The notes below the pieces were generated by a model. It had not been told where the DNA came from. It saw only the letters and a list, made by a program, of their open reading frames with translations, and searched no databases. This document shows, in pieces, positions 26,210 through 35,784 of a DNA stretch of 64,000 bases. The DNA lies in NCBI GenBank assembly GCA_038206765.1, contig JBBRAM010000010.1, positions 62,001 to 126,000 of the forward strand, written 5' to 3'. The position numbers and the translations under genes were made by a program. Source of the stretch: UKL13-2 sp038206765. Lineage in GTDB: Bacteria; Pseudomonadota; Gammaproteobacteria; Burkholderiales; Usitatibacteraceae. The stretch's first letter is position 1. Every line of letters starts with the position of its first letter.

Positions 26210-27313
26210 ATGAATGCATCAACCGAACCGGAAATCATTGTTGATATTCGTAACCACATTGCGCACCTCACGTTAAATCGCCCGAAGGCGCTGAATGCCA
26301 TTACGCACGACATGATCGATGAAATGTCGTCATGGCTTGATCGCTGGGCAACAGACGACAATATCAAAGCGGTTATTGTGCGCGGAGCAGGCGAAAAATC
26401 GTTTTGCGCTGGCGGCGATGTTCGCGCACTCTACGAATCCGGTAAACGCCGTGATGGCAGCGAACTCGAATTTTTCTTGCGTGAATATTCGCTTAATTAC
26501 AAAATCCATCGCTACCTCGTCAACACCGGCAAGCCCTTTATCGCCTGGATCGACGGGATCGTCATGGGCGGTGGCATGGGCATTGCGCAAGGTGCGCCAA
26601 TCCGTATCGTTGGCACGCGTACGAAAATGGCCATGCCGGAAACGGTGATCGGTTTATTTCCGGATGTGGGCGGCAGTTATTTTCTATCGCGATGCCCTGG
26701 CGCAACCGGCTTGTATCTCGGGCTTCTCGGCAGCACTATCAAAGCAGCCGATGCGCTCTATGCAGGGTTGGCCACGCATCACATCGCGACCGAATCCGCG
26801 TTTGAATTTGATTACGCGCTAGATTCGATGGTTAACTGGCAACTCGGTGCAGTACCCGCGCTCCAAAAGATTGTGCAAGAGTTTGCTGGTGCACCCATTG
26901 AGTCGGCCACCCTGCCTCCGTTGCATGCAGCCATTGATCAACATTTTGCGGGTAAAGAAAGCGTTAGTGCCATTATCCGGTCCCTTGAAACTGAAACGGT
27001 ACATAGCGATTGGGCGGCTAACACGATAGGGCTGCTCAACAAGCGTTCACCGACGATGCTGGAGGTGACCAAGCGACAAATTGAGCGTGCCGCAACGATG
27101 TCGCTCCCCGAATGTTTTCGCATGGAAATGGATTTGATGACGCGTACTTTTGAGCACGGTGATGTGGTCGAGGGGATTCGCGCCTTGTTGATTGATAAGG
27201 ATCATGCGCCGAAGTGGCGGCCCGCGACGTTAACGGAAGTACGCACCGAAAATATTGATCCGTTTTTTAAGAGCCCCTGGTCTGCTGAAAACCATCCGTT
27301 GAAAAATTTATAA
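26210..27313 (+). CDS. 3-hydroxyisobutyryl-CoA hydrolase
   Basis: A 367-residue crotonase-fold thioesterase, longer than hydratases as is usual for HIBCH. It releases CoA from 3-hydroxyisobutyryl-CoA to feed MmsB. The diagnostic segment MPETVIGLFPDVGGSYFLS carries Glu144 and Asp152. The oxyanion segments are FCAGGDVRALYE (65-76) and DGIVMGGGMGIAQG. The start follows the hydratase by 16 bases; there the 10-mer GATGAATGCA is directly repeated, so a second in-phase-looking ATG precedes it without an open frame. Confidence 0.92.
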   Translation: MNASTEPEIIVDIRNHIAHLTLNRPKALNAITHDMIDEMSSWLDRWATDDNIKAVIVRGAGEKSFCAGGDVRALYESGKRRDGSELEFFLREYSLNYKIHRYLVNTGKPFIAWIDGIVMGGGMGIAQGAPIRIVGTRTKMAMPETVIGLFPDVGGSYFLSRCPGATGLYLGLLGSTIKAADALYAGLATHHIATESAFEFDYALDSMVNWQLGAVPALQKIVQEFAGAPIESATLPPLHAAIDQHFAGKESVSAIIRSLETETVHSDWAANTIGLLNKRSPTMLEVTKRQIERAATMSLPECFRMEMDLMTRTFEHGDVVEGIRALLIDKDHAPKWRPATLTEVRTENIDPFFKSPWSAENHPLKNL

Positions 27314-27330
27314 CGCCACCGATAACCACC

Positions 27331-28236
27331 ATGCGCCTCGTCACCTATCAACTCCTCAACACCACTGCACTGCGCACCGGCATTCAAATCAGCCACGATG
27401 AAGTGCTGGACATTGTGAACGAAGCCTCGGAGATCGGCTCCAGTACTAGTGCTTCAACCATGCTCGACATCATCGCCGGTGGTGAAGTCACGATGAATCT
27501 GTTGCGTGAAATCGAGACGCATCCAAAAACCGCACCAGTGATGCTCAACAAAGCGCTACTCAAAGCACCCATCCCACGCCCCACCAAGAATGTATTTTGC
27601 GTCGGATGGAATTATTTGGACCACTTCAACGAAGGCGGCGAGGTGGCCAAGGACAACCGCGAATTGCCTGCTTACCCCGTGTTTTTTACCAAAGCGCCAA
27701 CTGCCGTGAATGGCCCCTACGATGTGATTCCGTTTGATCAAAACATTTCCACGCAACTCGATTGGGAGGTGGAACTAGGGGTCATTATTGGTAAGGGCGG
27801 CAAGAACATTTCGGAAGCCGATGCAATGCGCCATGTTTTTGGCTACACCATCATCAACGACGTGACGTGGCGCGATGTGCAGCGCCGCCACGGCGGGCAG
27901 TGGCACAAGGGCAAGAGTTTGGACGGAACCTGCCCGATGGGACCGTGCATTGTCACTGCCGATTCGCTCGATCCGACGAATTTAAATCTGGAGTGCCGCG
28001 TTTCAGGCGTGGTGAAACAAAAATCTAACACCAAGCACCTGTACTTTAAAATCCCGCGATTGATCCACGATTTATCAGAAGGTATGACGCTGGAGGCGGG
28101 CGATATTATCTCAACGGGCACACCCGAAGGTGTTGGATTTGCGCGCAAGCCACCCGAATGGATGGAGCCGGGTGATTTGTTGGAAACAGAAATCGAAGGC
28201 ATTGGTATCATACGTAATCCGATTGGCAGTTACTAG
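27331..28236 (+). CDS. Fumarylacetoacetate hydrolase (FAH) family protein
   Basis: A 301-residue protein. The C-terminal FAH fold has its metal ligands at Glu146 and Glu148 (DWEVELG) and Asp177 (IINDVTWRD), followed by the conserved WHKGKSLDGTCPMGP and the late STGTPEGVGFARKPPEWM segment. Members hydrolyse, decarboxylate or hydrate acylpyruvates and 2-oxo acids, and several act in aromatic or amino-acid breakdown. It follows the valine genes by 17 bases and is probably the last gene of the operon, but it has no defined step in the valine pathway. Its real substrate is unknown. Confidence 0.87.
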   Translation: MRLVTYQLLNTTALRTGIQISHDEVLDIVNEASEIGSSTSASTMLDIIAGGEVTMNLLREIETHPKTAPVMLNKALLKAPIPRPTKNVFCVGWNYLDHFNEGGEVAKDNRELPAYPVFFTKAPTAVNGPYDVIPFDQNISTQLDWEVELGVIIGKGGKNISEADAMRHVFGYTIINDVTWRDVQRRHGGQWHKGKSLDGTCPMGPCIVTADSLDPTNLNLECRVSGVVKQKSNTKHLYFKIPRLIHDLSEGMTLEAGDIISTGTPEGVGFARKPPEWMEPGDLLETEIEGIGIIRNPIGSY

Positions 28237-28328
28237 CCAAATGGGCTCTCCCGGGTAGCAGCAAAGCACCGGTAAAGCAACCACAAAGCAGCAACACCCA
28301 AGCCGCATCAACGGAAGGTTTAGCGTCT

Positions 28329-29228
28329 ATGTTGAGCACGATAATAATCACCGAAATTTCAAAACGTGGCGGCCTATTTTTATCGGCACTGATTGTTTTG
28401 TTCGCCGGTGGCATTTGGGCAGGCGGCGCGGTTGCGCAGACGGCCACAGCAATCTCCGCTGCTTCGCCGTTTGAGCTGGTCCTCATTGATGCCGCCAGCG
28501 AAAAACAACTCGGCGGCTTCCCCATTGACCGCGCACTGGTCGCCAAAGCCATCATGCAATTAAAGGCTGCTGGCGCTCGCGGCGTGGTCCTGAAATTTTT
28601 CTACGATCAGCCCAGCAAATCGGCCGATGCCGACAAAGCCTTGGCCGATGCCATCGGCAGCATCAAAACACTGTTACAAGCGCGCATTGATGAAGCAGAA
28701 CTGGCCGGAAATCCGCTCCCAGCGCGGTTCTTCAAGGATGTGGTAGCGGGGAATTTCAAAGCATCGCTCACCGGCACTAGCGGCTGGATACCGCTCGCCC
28801 CATTTGCGGCGGGGGCACATGATATCGGCTTTGTCGATATTGATTCACCCGACAGCGTGCCAATGATCGAGAGCTATCAGGGCAAGCCTGTTAAATCACT
28901 CACCCTGGCTGCGCTGGAATTGGCAACGGGTGAGCGCGCTAAAATTGAGAGCGGTGTGCGATTAATATTGGGAAACCATTCCATTGCACTTACAGAGGAC
29001 AACCAATTGGCACTAAAAATCACGTCGTTGAATTTGCCGGACCCCCTGCCCTTTACGGCCTTACTAGACGGCAAATTCGATAAACCACTGTTCCGCGATA
29101 AAGTGGTTGTGATCGCCTACGACGGCGCAAAAATGCATTTCTTGACCACAAAAGCGGGCCCAGTGAAAGCGCACCGTTTGTTTTACTTGGGTCTGCTGGA
29201 TACGTATCGCCAGCTGATTGGCAAATAG
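28329..29228 (+). CDS. Secreted stand-alone CHASE2-like sensor-domain protein
   Basis: A 299-residue protein. An N-terminal hydrophobic stretch (about 15-36) ending in GGAVAQ looks like a signal peptide. The rest matches, block by block, the extracytoplasmic CHASE2 domains of the proteins at 55372 and 59034: a VLIDAASEKQLGGFPIDR opening strand (cf. VIIDIDEKSL...GRWPWGR), an AGARGVVLKFFYDQPS segment (cf. VVGFDVFFAEPD), IGFVDIDSPDSVPM (cf. IAPQLDTDGVVRQ), and a late LFRDKVVVIAYDGA (cf. FKDKIVLVGMTAG). No output domain and no C-terminal membrane segments follow, so it is a CHASE2 module free in the periplasm or held by an uncleaved anchor. It starts 92 bases after the FAH gene on the same strand. 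Role unknown. Confidence 0.7.
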   Translation: MLSTIIITEISKRGGLFLSALIVLFAGGIWAGGAVAQTATAISAASPFELVLIDAASEKQLGGFPIDRALVAKAIMQLKAAGARGVVLKFFYDQPSKSADADKALADAIGSIKTLLQARIDEAELAGNPLPARFFKDVVAGNFKASLTGTSGWIPLAPFAAGAHDIGFVDIDSPDSVPMIESYQGKPVKSLTLAALELATGERAKIESGVRLILGNHSIALTEDNQLALKITSLNLPDPLPFTALLDGKFDKPLFRDKVVVIAYDGAKMHFLTTKAGPVKAHRLFYLGLLDTYRQLIGK

Positions 29229-29267
29229 AGTCGTAATAAGATTCGCCCGTAAATTTGCATCTCAATT

Positions 29268-30860
29268 CTAAGCCAACACGCCCTGCGCACGAGCCGATTT
29301 CCCCATAAACCATGCGGTCATCGGTCCAACAGGCATAAAAACCAGCGCGAGCAGCGCAAACCACGGCGCCGCTAATAAAGCATAAGCCATTCCCGCCCAG
29401 CCGAACGCGGTGACCACTTCCGAGATGTTAATCAAGAAGTTACCTTGGCCGCGCTTTTTCATATTTTTACGATCCCCTTTTCGCGGGCACAACACATTTG
29501 TCAGCCCCGCAGAAAGCGTGCCGCCCGCCACGCAAATTGCGAACACGAGACCATAAATCGGATGAGTGAACAGCAAATAAGACAGAATCGGCGACACGAG
29601 TAACCAAACCGGAATAACCGCCGCCAGCGCTTTGTACCAGCGAATGCGCGACATCGGCACTGGTGCCAAACCAACCAGTTCCGGCGCATCTTCGGCCGCA
29701 ATCGTGAGCCACGCCAAGCTGCCCGCCAAGGTTGTGCTGAGCATCACGGCAGACGGCACGACTAACATCACCATCTCGCCACGCCTAAAAATCAGAAAAA
29801 TCAGCGGCAGCAAATACAGCATTTGCAAAAATGTTTGTGCGATCAGATTCGGGTCGCGGATGATAAGCCGCCATTCTTTGACAAGCACATTCGCCATCAA
29901 ACCTGCGCGGAACTTCACAGTGCCCTTCGCTACATCAATGGCATTCCGATTGTTCCCAGCATTCCCACCCACTAGCGATTTTTTCTGAGCCTTCGCTGTC
30001 ACCGATTCTTGGGTACCTGCCAAGAATCGTTTGTACGTTAAATTTACCATCAACCAAAAACTACCCACCCCAATCAAGACCAGCGTTAGCAGCGGCAGCC
30101 ATTCACCGAGCATCGCACGAAACGGGAACCACAGCGCACTATCAGGCGCGAGTGGGCCACCAACATCAGTCCAGTGCTTGAAATGATCTGCAAGCATCTG
30201 GCGCGATTCGCGCCCCAACAAATTTTGAATTTGGCTCATCAAAAATAATGCGGCCCCCACCAACGCGCCCACGAGCTGCGCCGCGACCCGCGCACGTCGC
30301 GCGCCGAACAACCGCACTAGCGTCAGTGTCAGCAGCATGCCAAGCGAAGCAACGGTAAAGCCAATCGCGATCAGCGCAGGATAAATCGCCAACAAATTCG
30401 CGTGCCCCATGAACAAACCGACATGCGCAAATGGTGCGAAGAATATCAAATAAAGCAGCACCGAGTTAATAGCAATGCCCAAGCCGCGCACCGTAAAAAC
30501 CGCGCGCGCCGAGATTGGTGAAGCAAGCAATAAATCAAAATCGCCGCGATCAAATAACGCGGTCACCGAGAAAATAATCGCCTGCGATAGCATCAACGAC
30601 ATCGCAAGCCAAGTAATGCCACCGAAAATAAGCGTCGCCATTGGCGGCAATTGAAAGCCATTGCCAGCGGCAAGCTGTAAGCCTTTCATCAAGCCCCATG
30701 CCGCTAGATGCAGGCATATCCAGATGAAGCCACCACCAATCAATATCACCCACAATCGCTTGATCCCCTTATTGCGCCATGCCAAACGCAGCTCGTGCTT
30801 CAGCAGCCACGGCCAGGTTGCGGGCTGCAAGGTGGGTAGAAATGTTGACATCAACTTCAT
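29268..30860 (-). CDS. ABC-2 type transporter permease
   Basis: A 530-residue integral membrane protein with roughly a dozen hydrophobic segments in two halves separated by a hydrophilic loop (about 270-320), typical of ABC exporter permeases with a duplicated layout. Its ATG overlaps the ATPase stop by four bases (ATGA), so the two are translated together. The substrate is not readable. It converges on the CHASE2-like gene 39 bases away. Confidence 0.85.
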   Translation of the reverse strand: MKLMSTFLPTLQPATWPWLLKHELRLAWRNKGIKRLWVILIGGGFIWICLHLAAWGLMKGLQLAAGNGFQLPPMATLIFGGITWLAMSLMLSQAIIFSVTALFDRGDFDLLLASPISARAVFTVRGLGIAINSVLLYLIFFAPFAHVGLFMGHANLLAIYPALIAIGFTVASLGMLLTLTLVRLFGARRARVAAQLVGALVGAALFLMSQIQNLLGRESRQMLADHFKHWTDVGGPLAPDSALWFPFRAMLGEWLPLLTLVLIGVGSFWLMVNLTYKRFLAGTQESVTAKAQKKSLVGGNAGNNRNAIDVAKGTVKFRAGLMANVLVKEWRLIIRDPNLIAQTFLQMLYLLPLIFLIFRRGEMVMLVVPSAVMLSTTLAGSLAWLTIAAEDAPELVGLAPVPMSRIRWYKALAAVIPVWLLVSPILSYLLFTHPIYGLVFAICVAGGTLSAGLTNVLCPRKGDRKNMKKRGQGNFLINISEVVTAFGWAGMAYALLAAPWFALLALVFMPVGPMTAWFMGKSARAQGVLA

Positions 30861-31696
30861 GCGTCCCCTGCGGGCTTGCCTGATCGGGCGGTGCCTTGCG
30901 CCGTAGGTGTGGGGTCGGCATTGGCGGTCAGTTCAAGAAACACATCCTCTAGCGTTTTGGATTGTCCCGGAACGGCTTTGGCAGCAGCAAGCTCGCGCAA
31001 TTCATCGAGCGTTCCCTGCGCAATAATTTTGCCTTTTTGGATAATGCTGATGCGTTCCGCCAGCCGCTCGGCCATCTCCAAAATATGCGTGGTGAGCACA
31101 ATAGTGTTTCCGGCTTTCACCCGGTCAATCAGCAAATCCTTCACCTGCCGTGCGGCCGCCGCATCCAAGCCGGTTAGTGGCTCATCCAGTATCAACACCT
31201 GCGGATCATGGATCAATGCGCCTGCCAGCGCCAATTTCTGCCGCATCCCGCGCGAGAAGCCTTCAATCATCTCACCTGTGTTGTTCCATAAATCTAACCA
31301 GCGCAACAGCTCCTCGGCCCGCGGTGCAGCAATCGCCGGATCAACGCTCCACAGCCCGGCGACAAACTCCAAATATTCGAGCGGCCTTAATTTGCCGTAG
31401 AGCAAAGGATCGTCCGGCAAAAATGCCAGCAAGCGCTTGGCTTCGGTTGGATGCGTGGCAACGTCATAACCCAATATTTTCGCAGTACCCAAATCGGCCT
31501 TCAGCAAACCCGCCACGATCCGCAACGTCGTCGTCTTACCCGCTCCATTGGGCCCCAGCAGCGCATGAAATTCGCCCCGAGGGATTGTAAGGTCAAGATT
31601 GTTGACGGCGTATTTGCCTTCGAAGTGTTTGACGAGCCCGTTAATAGCTAGCGCGGGTTGGGCGGTATGGAGTGGCGGGTTCGATTCAGTTTGCAT
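30857..31696 (-). CDS. ABC exporter ATP-binding protein
   Basis: A 279-residue ATPase of the CcmA/ABC-2 type. Walker A is GPNGAGKTT (48-56), the signature loop GFSRGMRQK (146-154), Walker B LILDEP (168-173), and a switch His follows in VLTTHILEMAERLAER. The C-terminal tail has the SKTLEDVFLELT element common in this family. It energises the permease encoded directly downstream. It is the first gene of the pair, and its upstream neighbour is the terminator at 31734. Confidence 0.92.
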   Translation of the reverse strand: MQTESNPPLHTAQPALAINGLVKHFEGKYAVNNLDLTIPRGEFHALLGPNGAGKTTTLRIVAGLLKADLGTAKILGYDVATHPTEAKRLLAFLPDDPLLYGKLRPLEYLEFVAGLWSVDPAIAAPRAEELLRWLDLWNNTGEMIEGFSRGMRQKLALAGALIHDPQVLILDEPLTGLDAAAARQVKDLLIDRVKAGNTIVLTTHILEMAERLAERISIIQKGKIIAQGTLDELRELAAAKAVPGQSKTLEDVFLELTANADPTPTAQGTARSGKPAGDA

Positions 31697-31733
31697 ACCG
31701 ACCTTTTAGGATATTGACCCAAGACTGTTGACC

Positions 31734-31769
31734 AAAAACAAAGCCGCCTCAACCAGAGACGGCTTGTTT
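31734..31769 (-). terminator. Rho-independent terminator after acyl-CoA dehydrogenase
   Basis: On the - strand AAGCCGTCTC and GAGGCGGCTT form a stem with one mismatch and a short loop, followed by TGTTTTT. It lies about 100 bases after the acyl-CoA dehydrogenase stop and ends the ETF/dehydrogenase transcript before the ABC exporter pair. Confidence 0.72.
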
Positions 31770-31865
31770 AATACTCATTGCGAAAATAGATAGAAAGCGC
31801 GTTCAGGAGCGGTTCTTCAGCCAATTTCATGTCAAAACCCGCACCAGTACTCAATTTTAATCCAA

Positions 31866-33692
31866 TTAGAAATAAGCCTCTTCCATCTGCAACACGCTAT
31901 CCGCTCCAGTAACTAACGCATCTGCAAAGCCCGTCGCCAGCGTAAGAATGTGATCACCATAAAAACGAGTCGTCATAATTTTGGCTTTCAGGAAATCCGC
32001 ATCGCCCTCGTTTGAGGCTAGTTGTTTGGCTGCGACCAAAGCAGCACGTGCCATCATCCAGCCGCCGCAAACAGTGCCGGCAAGCTTTAAGTAATGCACG
32101 GCACCAGCGTTCACCGCACCTTGGTTGGCGGGAAATGTGAGGGCGATCCATTCGGTGGCGCGTTTGAATTCTTTTAATCCTGCTGTTAGCGCTTTGCCGA
32201 ATGCTTTTAGGTTTACGTCGTTACCGTTATCCAGCAACGGCAGTACTTTTTCCATTTCGTTAATGAGCGCGAATGCCGTTGCGCCGCCTTCGCGCCCGAC
32301 TTTGCGGCCAACTAAATCAATTGCCTGAATGCCGGTTGTGCCTTCATAAATCGTTGAGATGCGCGCATCGCGGTAGTACTGCGCGGCACCGGTTTCTTCA
32401 ACAAAACCCATACCGCCGTGAACTTGAATGCCGAGCGAGGCGACATCGATGCCCACTTCGGTACTCCAGCCTTTGACAATCGGGATCATCAGATCAATCA
32501 ACGCTTGATGGGTTTGCTTTTCATGCGCGTCCGTCGATTTTTCGGCGATGTCTAAGCAGCTTGCCGCCCAGTAAATCAACGCTCGGCTGGCCTCGGCGTA
32601 CGCACGCATGGTGAGCAACATGCGTTTTACATCGGGGTGAAAAATAATAGGCACTGATTTTGGTTTGTCGCCCAAGTACGCGGGAACCGGCGTGGTCGGG
32701 CGGCCCTGCACGCGTTCGCGTGCCCATACGAGCGCATGCTGGTACGAGCGCTCGGCAATCGAAACGCCTTCCAGGCCGACACCCAGACGCGCCGCGTTCA
32801 TCATCACGAACATGTATTCCAGACCGCGATTGGGCTCACCCACCACGTAGCCGGTTGCGCCGCCGGTGGTGCCACTATCTTCGCCGTACATCATCACGCA
32901 TGTTGGGCTCGCATGGATGCCGAGTTTGTGTTCAATCGAGATGCATTTGACATCGTTACGCGCGCCGAGCGTGCCGTCTTTGTTGACCATATTTTTGGGC
33001 ACAACAAAAAGTGAGATCCCCTTCACGCCTTCAGGAGCACCTTCAATACGCGCCAATACCAGATGAATAATATTGTCGGTGAAATCGTGTTCGCCGTAGG
33101 TAATAAAAATTTTAGTGCCGGAAATTTTGTAAGTGCCATCACTTTGTGGGATGGCTTTGGTGCGGACCAACGCCAGGTCCGAGCCTGCTTGCGGCTCGGT
33201 TAAATTCATCGTGCCCGTCCACTCCCCTGAAACCATCTTGGGTAAAAACGTTTCTTTCAAATACTGCGAGCCGTGTTGCGCCAGGGCCTCGACGGCACCG
33301 TTGGTGAGCAACGGGCAAAGTTTGAATGCCATATTAGCGCTACCGATGATTTCGCTGACCGGGATCGCTACCGTATGTGGCAGTCCCTGCCCGCCAAAGT
33401 CTGTCGGGCCCGCCAATGCACTCCAGCCGCCTTCACTGTATTGCTTGTAAGCTTCTTTAAAACCCGCAGGCGTGGTGACGTTGCCGGCATTCCATTTGGC
33501 GCCCTCCGTGTCCCCGGAGCGGTTGATTGGCGAGAGCACATTGGTGGCAAGCTTGGCGGCCTCTTCCAAAATCGGCGTGACGAGATCATTGGTGACTTCT
33601 TCACAGCCGGGCAGCTTGGTAATTTGATCGAGGCCGATCACATCACGTAACAAGAAAGAAATATCTTTAAGGGGGGCGGCGTAATCGCTCAT
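31866..33692 (-). CDS. Acyl-CoA dehydrogenase, long (about 600-residue) type
   Basis: A 608-residue FAD enzyme. It has the N-terminal and middle domains (MNLTEPQAGSDLALV, 162-176; FITYGEHD), the C-terminal helical domain with the catalytic base Glu450 in IYEGTTGIQ, and the extra C-terminal domain found in this class. It oxidises an acyl-CoA to the 2-enoyl-CoA and passes electrons to ETF, whose genes lie just upstream. Its length makes it unlike isobutyryl- or isovaleryl-CoA dehydrogenases (about 380-390 residues), so it is better assigned to medium- or long-chain or unusual acyl-CoAs. TAGGACA precedes the ATG. Confidence 0.92.
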   Translation of the reverse strand: MSDYAAPLKDISFLLRDVIGLDQITKLPGCEEVTNDLVTPILEEAAKLATNVLSPINRSGDTEGAKWNAGNVTTPAGFKEAYKQYSEGGWSALAGPTDFGGQGLPHTVAIPVSEIIGSANMAFKLCPLLTNGAVEALAQHGSQYLKETFLPKMVSGEWTGTMNLTEPQAGSDLALVRTKAIPQSDGTYKISGTKIFITYGEHDFTDNIIHLVLARIEGAPEGVKGISLFVVPKNMVNKDGTLGARNDVKCISIEHKLGIHASPTCVMMYGEDSGTTGGATGYVVGEPNRGLEYMFVMMNAARLGVGLEGVSIAERSYQHALVWARERVQGRPTTPVPAYLGDKPKSVPIIFHPDVKRMLLTMRAYAEASRALIYWAASCLDIAEKSTDAHEKQTHQALIDLMIPIVKGWSTEVGIDVASLGIQVHGGMGFVEETGAAQYYRDARISTIYEGTTGIQAIDLVGRKVGREGGATAFALINEMEKVLPLLDNGNDVNLKAFGKALTAGLKEFKRATEWIALTFPANQGAVNAGAVHYLKLAGTVCGGWMMARAALVAAKQLASNEGDADFLKAKIMTTRFYGDHILTLATGFADALVTGADSVLQMEEAYF

Positions 33693-33790
33693 GGTGTTGT
33701 CCTAATGTTGCAATTAGATTGATGTCAGTACGAAAACTTAACAGAAGGCTCTTCACCTGAAAAAGTTGGGTTCGGAATAACGGTAACCTT

Positions 33791-34723
33791 TTAAATGGCG
33801 GCGGTTAGTTCCGGCACTAGCGTAAACAAATCACCGACTAAGCCATAATCGGCCACTTGGAAAATCGGCGCTTCCGGGTCTTTGTTAATGGCAACAATGA
33901 CTTTACTTTCTTTCATTCCGGCCAAGTGCTGAATTGCGCCAGAAATTCCAACGGCGATGTAAAGTTCAGGCGCGACAATTTTGCCCGTCTGGCCGACTTG
34001 GTAATCGTTGGGCACAAAGCCGGCATCGACAGCGGCACGCGAAGCGCCGAGTGCCGCGCCAAGCTTGTCTGCCAAGGGTTCCAACAAAGCACGGTATTTA
34101 TCGCCATCGCCCAAACCACGCCCACCGGATACAATCCGTTTGGCGGCAGCTAGTTCGGGGCGATCCGATTTGGAGAGTTCTTGCTTCACCACGCGCGATA
34201 AGCCCGCATCGGCCCCAGCTGCGATGTTTTCAATCGCCGCACTGCCGCCAGTGGCGGCAACTGCATCAAAGCCGGTGGAACGCACCGTGATAACCTTGAT
34301 AGCATCGGATGATTGCACGGTGGCAAATGCATTGCCCGCGTAAATCGGGCGGACAAAGGTATCGGCGGAATCGACAGCCACGATATCAGAAATCTGCATC
34401 ACATCAAGCATGGCCGCAACTCGCGGCATAACGTTTTTACCGAAGGCGGTAGCGCCCGCCATGATGTGCGAATAATCCTTGGCGAGGCCAACAATTAGCG
34501 GTGCTAAATTTTCCGCGACACTGCCAGCGTAGTGGGCTGCATCGGCTACCAATACTTTGCTGACACCAGCCACAGCGGCCGCAGCAGTAGCGGCACGAGC
34601 ACATCCGCTGCCGGCAACCAGCACATGAATATCACCGCCTAATTTATGGGCGGCAGCAATAGTGTTGGTGACACCAGCTTTGAGAGATGAATTGTCGTGT
34701 TCTGCAATTACAAGCGTTGCCAT
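33791..34723 (-). CDS. etfA: Electron transfer flavoprotein alpha subunit
   Basis: A 310-residue protein. The C-terminal FAD-binding domain shows SGGRGLGDGDKY, GQTGKIVAPELYIAVGISG and AINKDPEAPIFQVADYGLVGD, the standard EtfA blocks. It accepts electrons from acyl-CoA dehydrogenases and passes them to ETF-ubiquinone oxidoreductase. AAGGAT lies just before the ATG. It lies 122 bases after etfB and 98 before the dehydrogenase gene, all on one strand. Confidence 0.96.
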   Translation of the reverse strand: MATLVIAEHDNSSLKAGVTNTIAAAHKLGGDIHVLVAGSGCARAATAAAAVAGVSKVLVADAAHYAGSVAENLAPLIVGLAKDYSHIMAGATAFGKNVMPRVAAMLDVMQISDIVAVDSADTFVRPIYAGNAFATVQSSDAIKVITVRSTGFDAVAATGGSAAIENIAAGADAGLSRVVKQELSKSDRPELAAAKRIVSGGRGLGDGDKYRALLEPLADKLGAALGASRAAVDAGFVPNDYQVGQTGKIVAPELYIAVGISGAIQHLAGMKESKVIVAINKDPEAPIFQVADYGLVGDLFTLVPELTAAI

Positions 34724-34845
34724 AATTATCCTTGGGAATACTGATGATGATTCGTCGCTTTTTCATTCAAAAAATCGCCGGGCTCTGCCTGCGATTTTTA
34801 CCAATTAAGTCTGCGGGAAAGTAGGTTTTTACTTTTTCCAAAACG

Positions 34846-35595
34846 TCATATTACCTTCGCTTCATTTCGAAGTTTTTCGATCAGCGTTGCCACATCCGGC
34901 ACCATGATGCCGCCTTTGCGTTTCGCGGGCTCAACAACTTTAAGCGTTTTTAAACGCGGCGTGACATCCACACCCAAGCTCTCAGGCGTAACCATATCGA
35001 GCTGCTTTTTCTTCGCCTTCATGATGTTTGGCAAGGTCGCGTAACGCGGCGTGTTCAACCGTAAATCGGTGGTGATAATCGCGGGCAGTTTGATGGCGAC
35101 TGTTTCCATGCCGCCGTCAATTTCGCGCATCACTTCAGCCTCACCATTGGCAATCGTGACTTTGGATGCGAACGTGGCCTGTGGCCAATTTAAGAGTGCG
35201 GCCAGCATTTGCCCGGTCTGATTGGAATCATCGTCAATGGCTTGCTTGCCCAAAATCACAAGCTGTGGCGCCTCATTGGCAACAATCGCTTTAAGCAACT
35301 TTGCCACGGCGAGTGGTTGAATCTCAGCGGCGGTCTCAACCAGAATCGCACGATCAGCACCCATAGCGAGTGCGGTGCGCAGTGTCTCCTGGCACTGCGT
35401 CACACCGATCGAAACCGCAATAATTTCGGTCGCAACACCGGCTTCTTTGAGCTTGACGGCCTCTTCAATGGCGATTTCATCAAAGGGATTCATGGACATT
35501 TTGACGTTGGCAATTTCAACGCCGGTTTGATCAGCTTTAACGCGGACTTTGACGTTGTAATCAACCACACGTTTGACTGGGACGAGAATTTTCAT
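34846..35595 (-). CDS. etfB: Electron transfer flavoprotein beta subunit
   Basis: A 249-residue AMP-binding partner of EtfA. The start at MKILVPVKRVVDYN (35595) is set by family alignment; twelve more codons are open upstream. Typical segments are MNPFDEIAIEEAVKLKEAG, the IDDDSNQTGQMLAALL loop and the late KAKKKQLD recognition-loop region that docks to dehydrogenases. First gene of the etfB-etfA-dehydrogenase unit; the 190-base gap to livM makes a separate promoter likely. Confidence 0.96.
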   Translation of the reverse strand: MKILVPVKRVVDYNVKVRVKADQTGVEIANVKMSMNPFDEIAIEEAVKLKEAGVATEIIAVSIGVTQCQETLRTALAMGADRAILVETAAEIQPLAVAKLLKAIVANEAPQLVILGKQAIDDDSNQTGQMLAALLNWPQATFASKVTIANGEAEVMREIDGGMETVAIKLPAIITTDLRLNTPRYATLPNIMKAKKKQLDMVTPESLGVDVTPRLKTLKVVEPAKRKGGIMVPDVATLIEKLRNEAKVI

Positions 35596-35784
35596 GGGGA
35601 TAAGTGCCTGCGAAGGGTTTCTAAAAAACAAAACGCGTTATTAAAACGATCGTTTGAATTATAGACGAGAACCACCCAAATCATCCATAAATACGAAGAT
35701 TTTTATTTGATACAGAGGGGAACTTCTGGCACGGGGCATGACACTATCGTCCGCTTGCCCGCCTGGCCTTGGAAGGCCTGAACG

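Noticed and set aside
28329..29228. Pseudogene of a CHASE2 receptor
   Set aside because: The frame is intact with its own signal peptide and stop, and no fragments of a cyclase or kinase domain follow before the convergent ABC permease gene.
35765..35778. GGCCTTGGAAGGCC palindrome as terminator of livM
   Set aside because: Perfect palindrome just after the stop, but only a 6-base-pair stem with a 2-base centre and no T tract on either strand, so it cannot be called a terminator.
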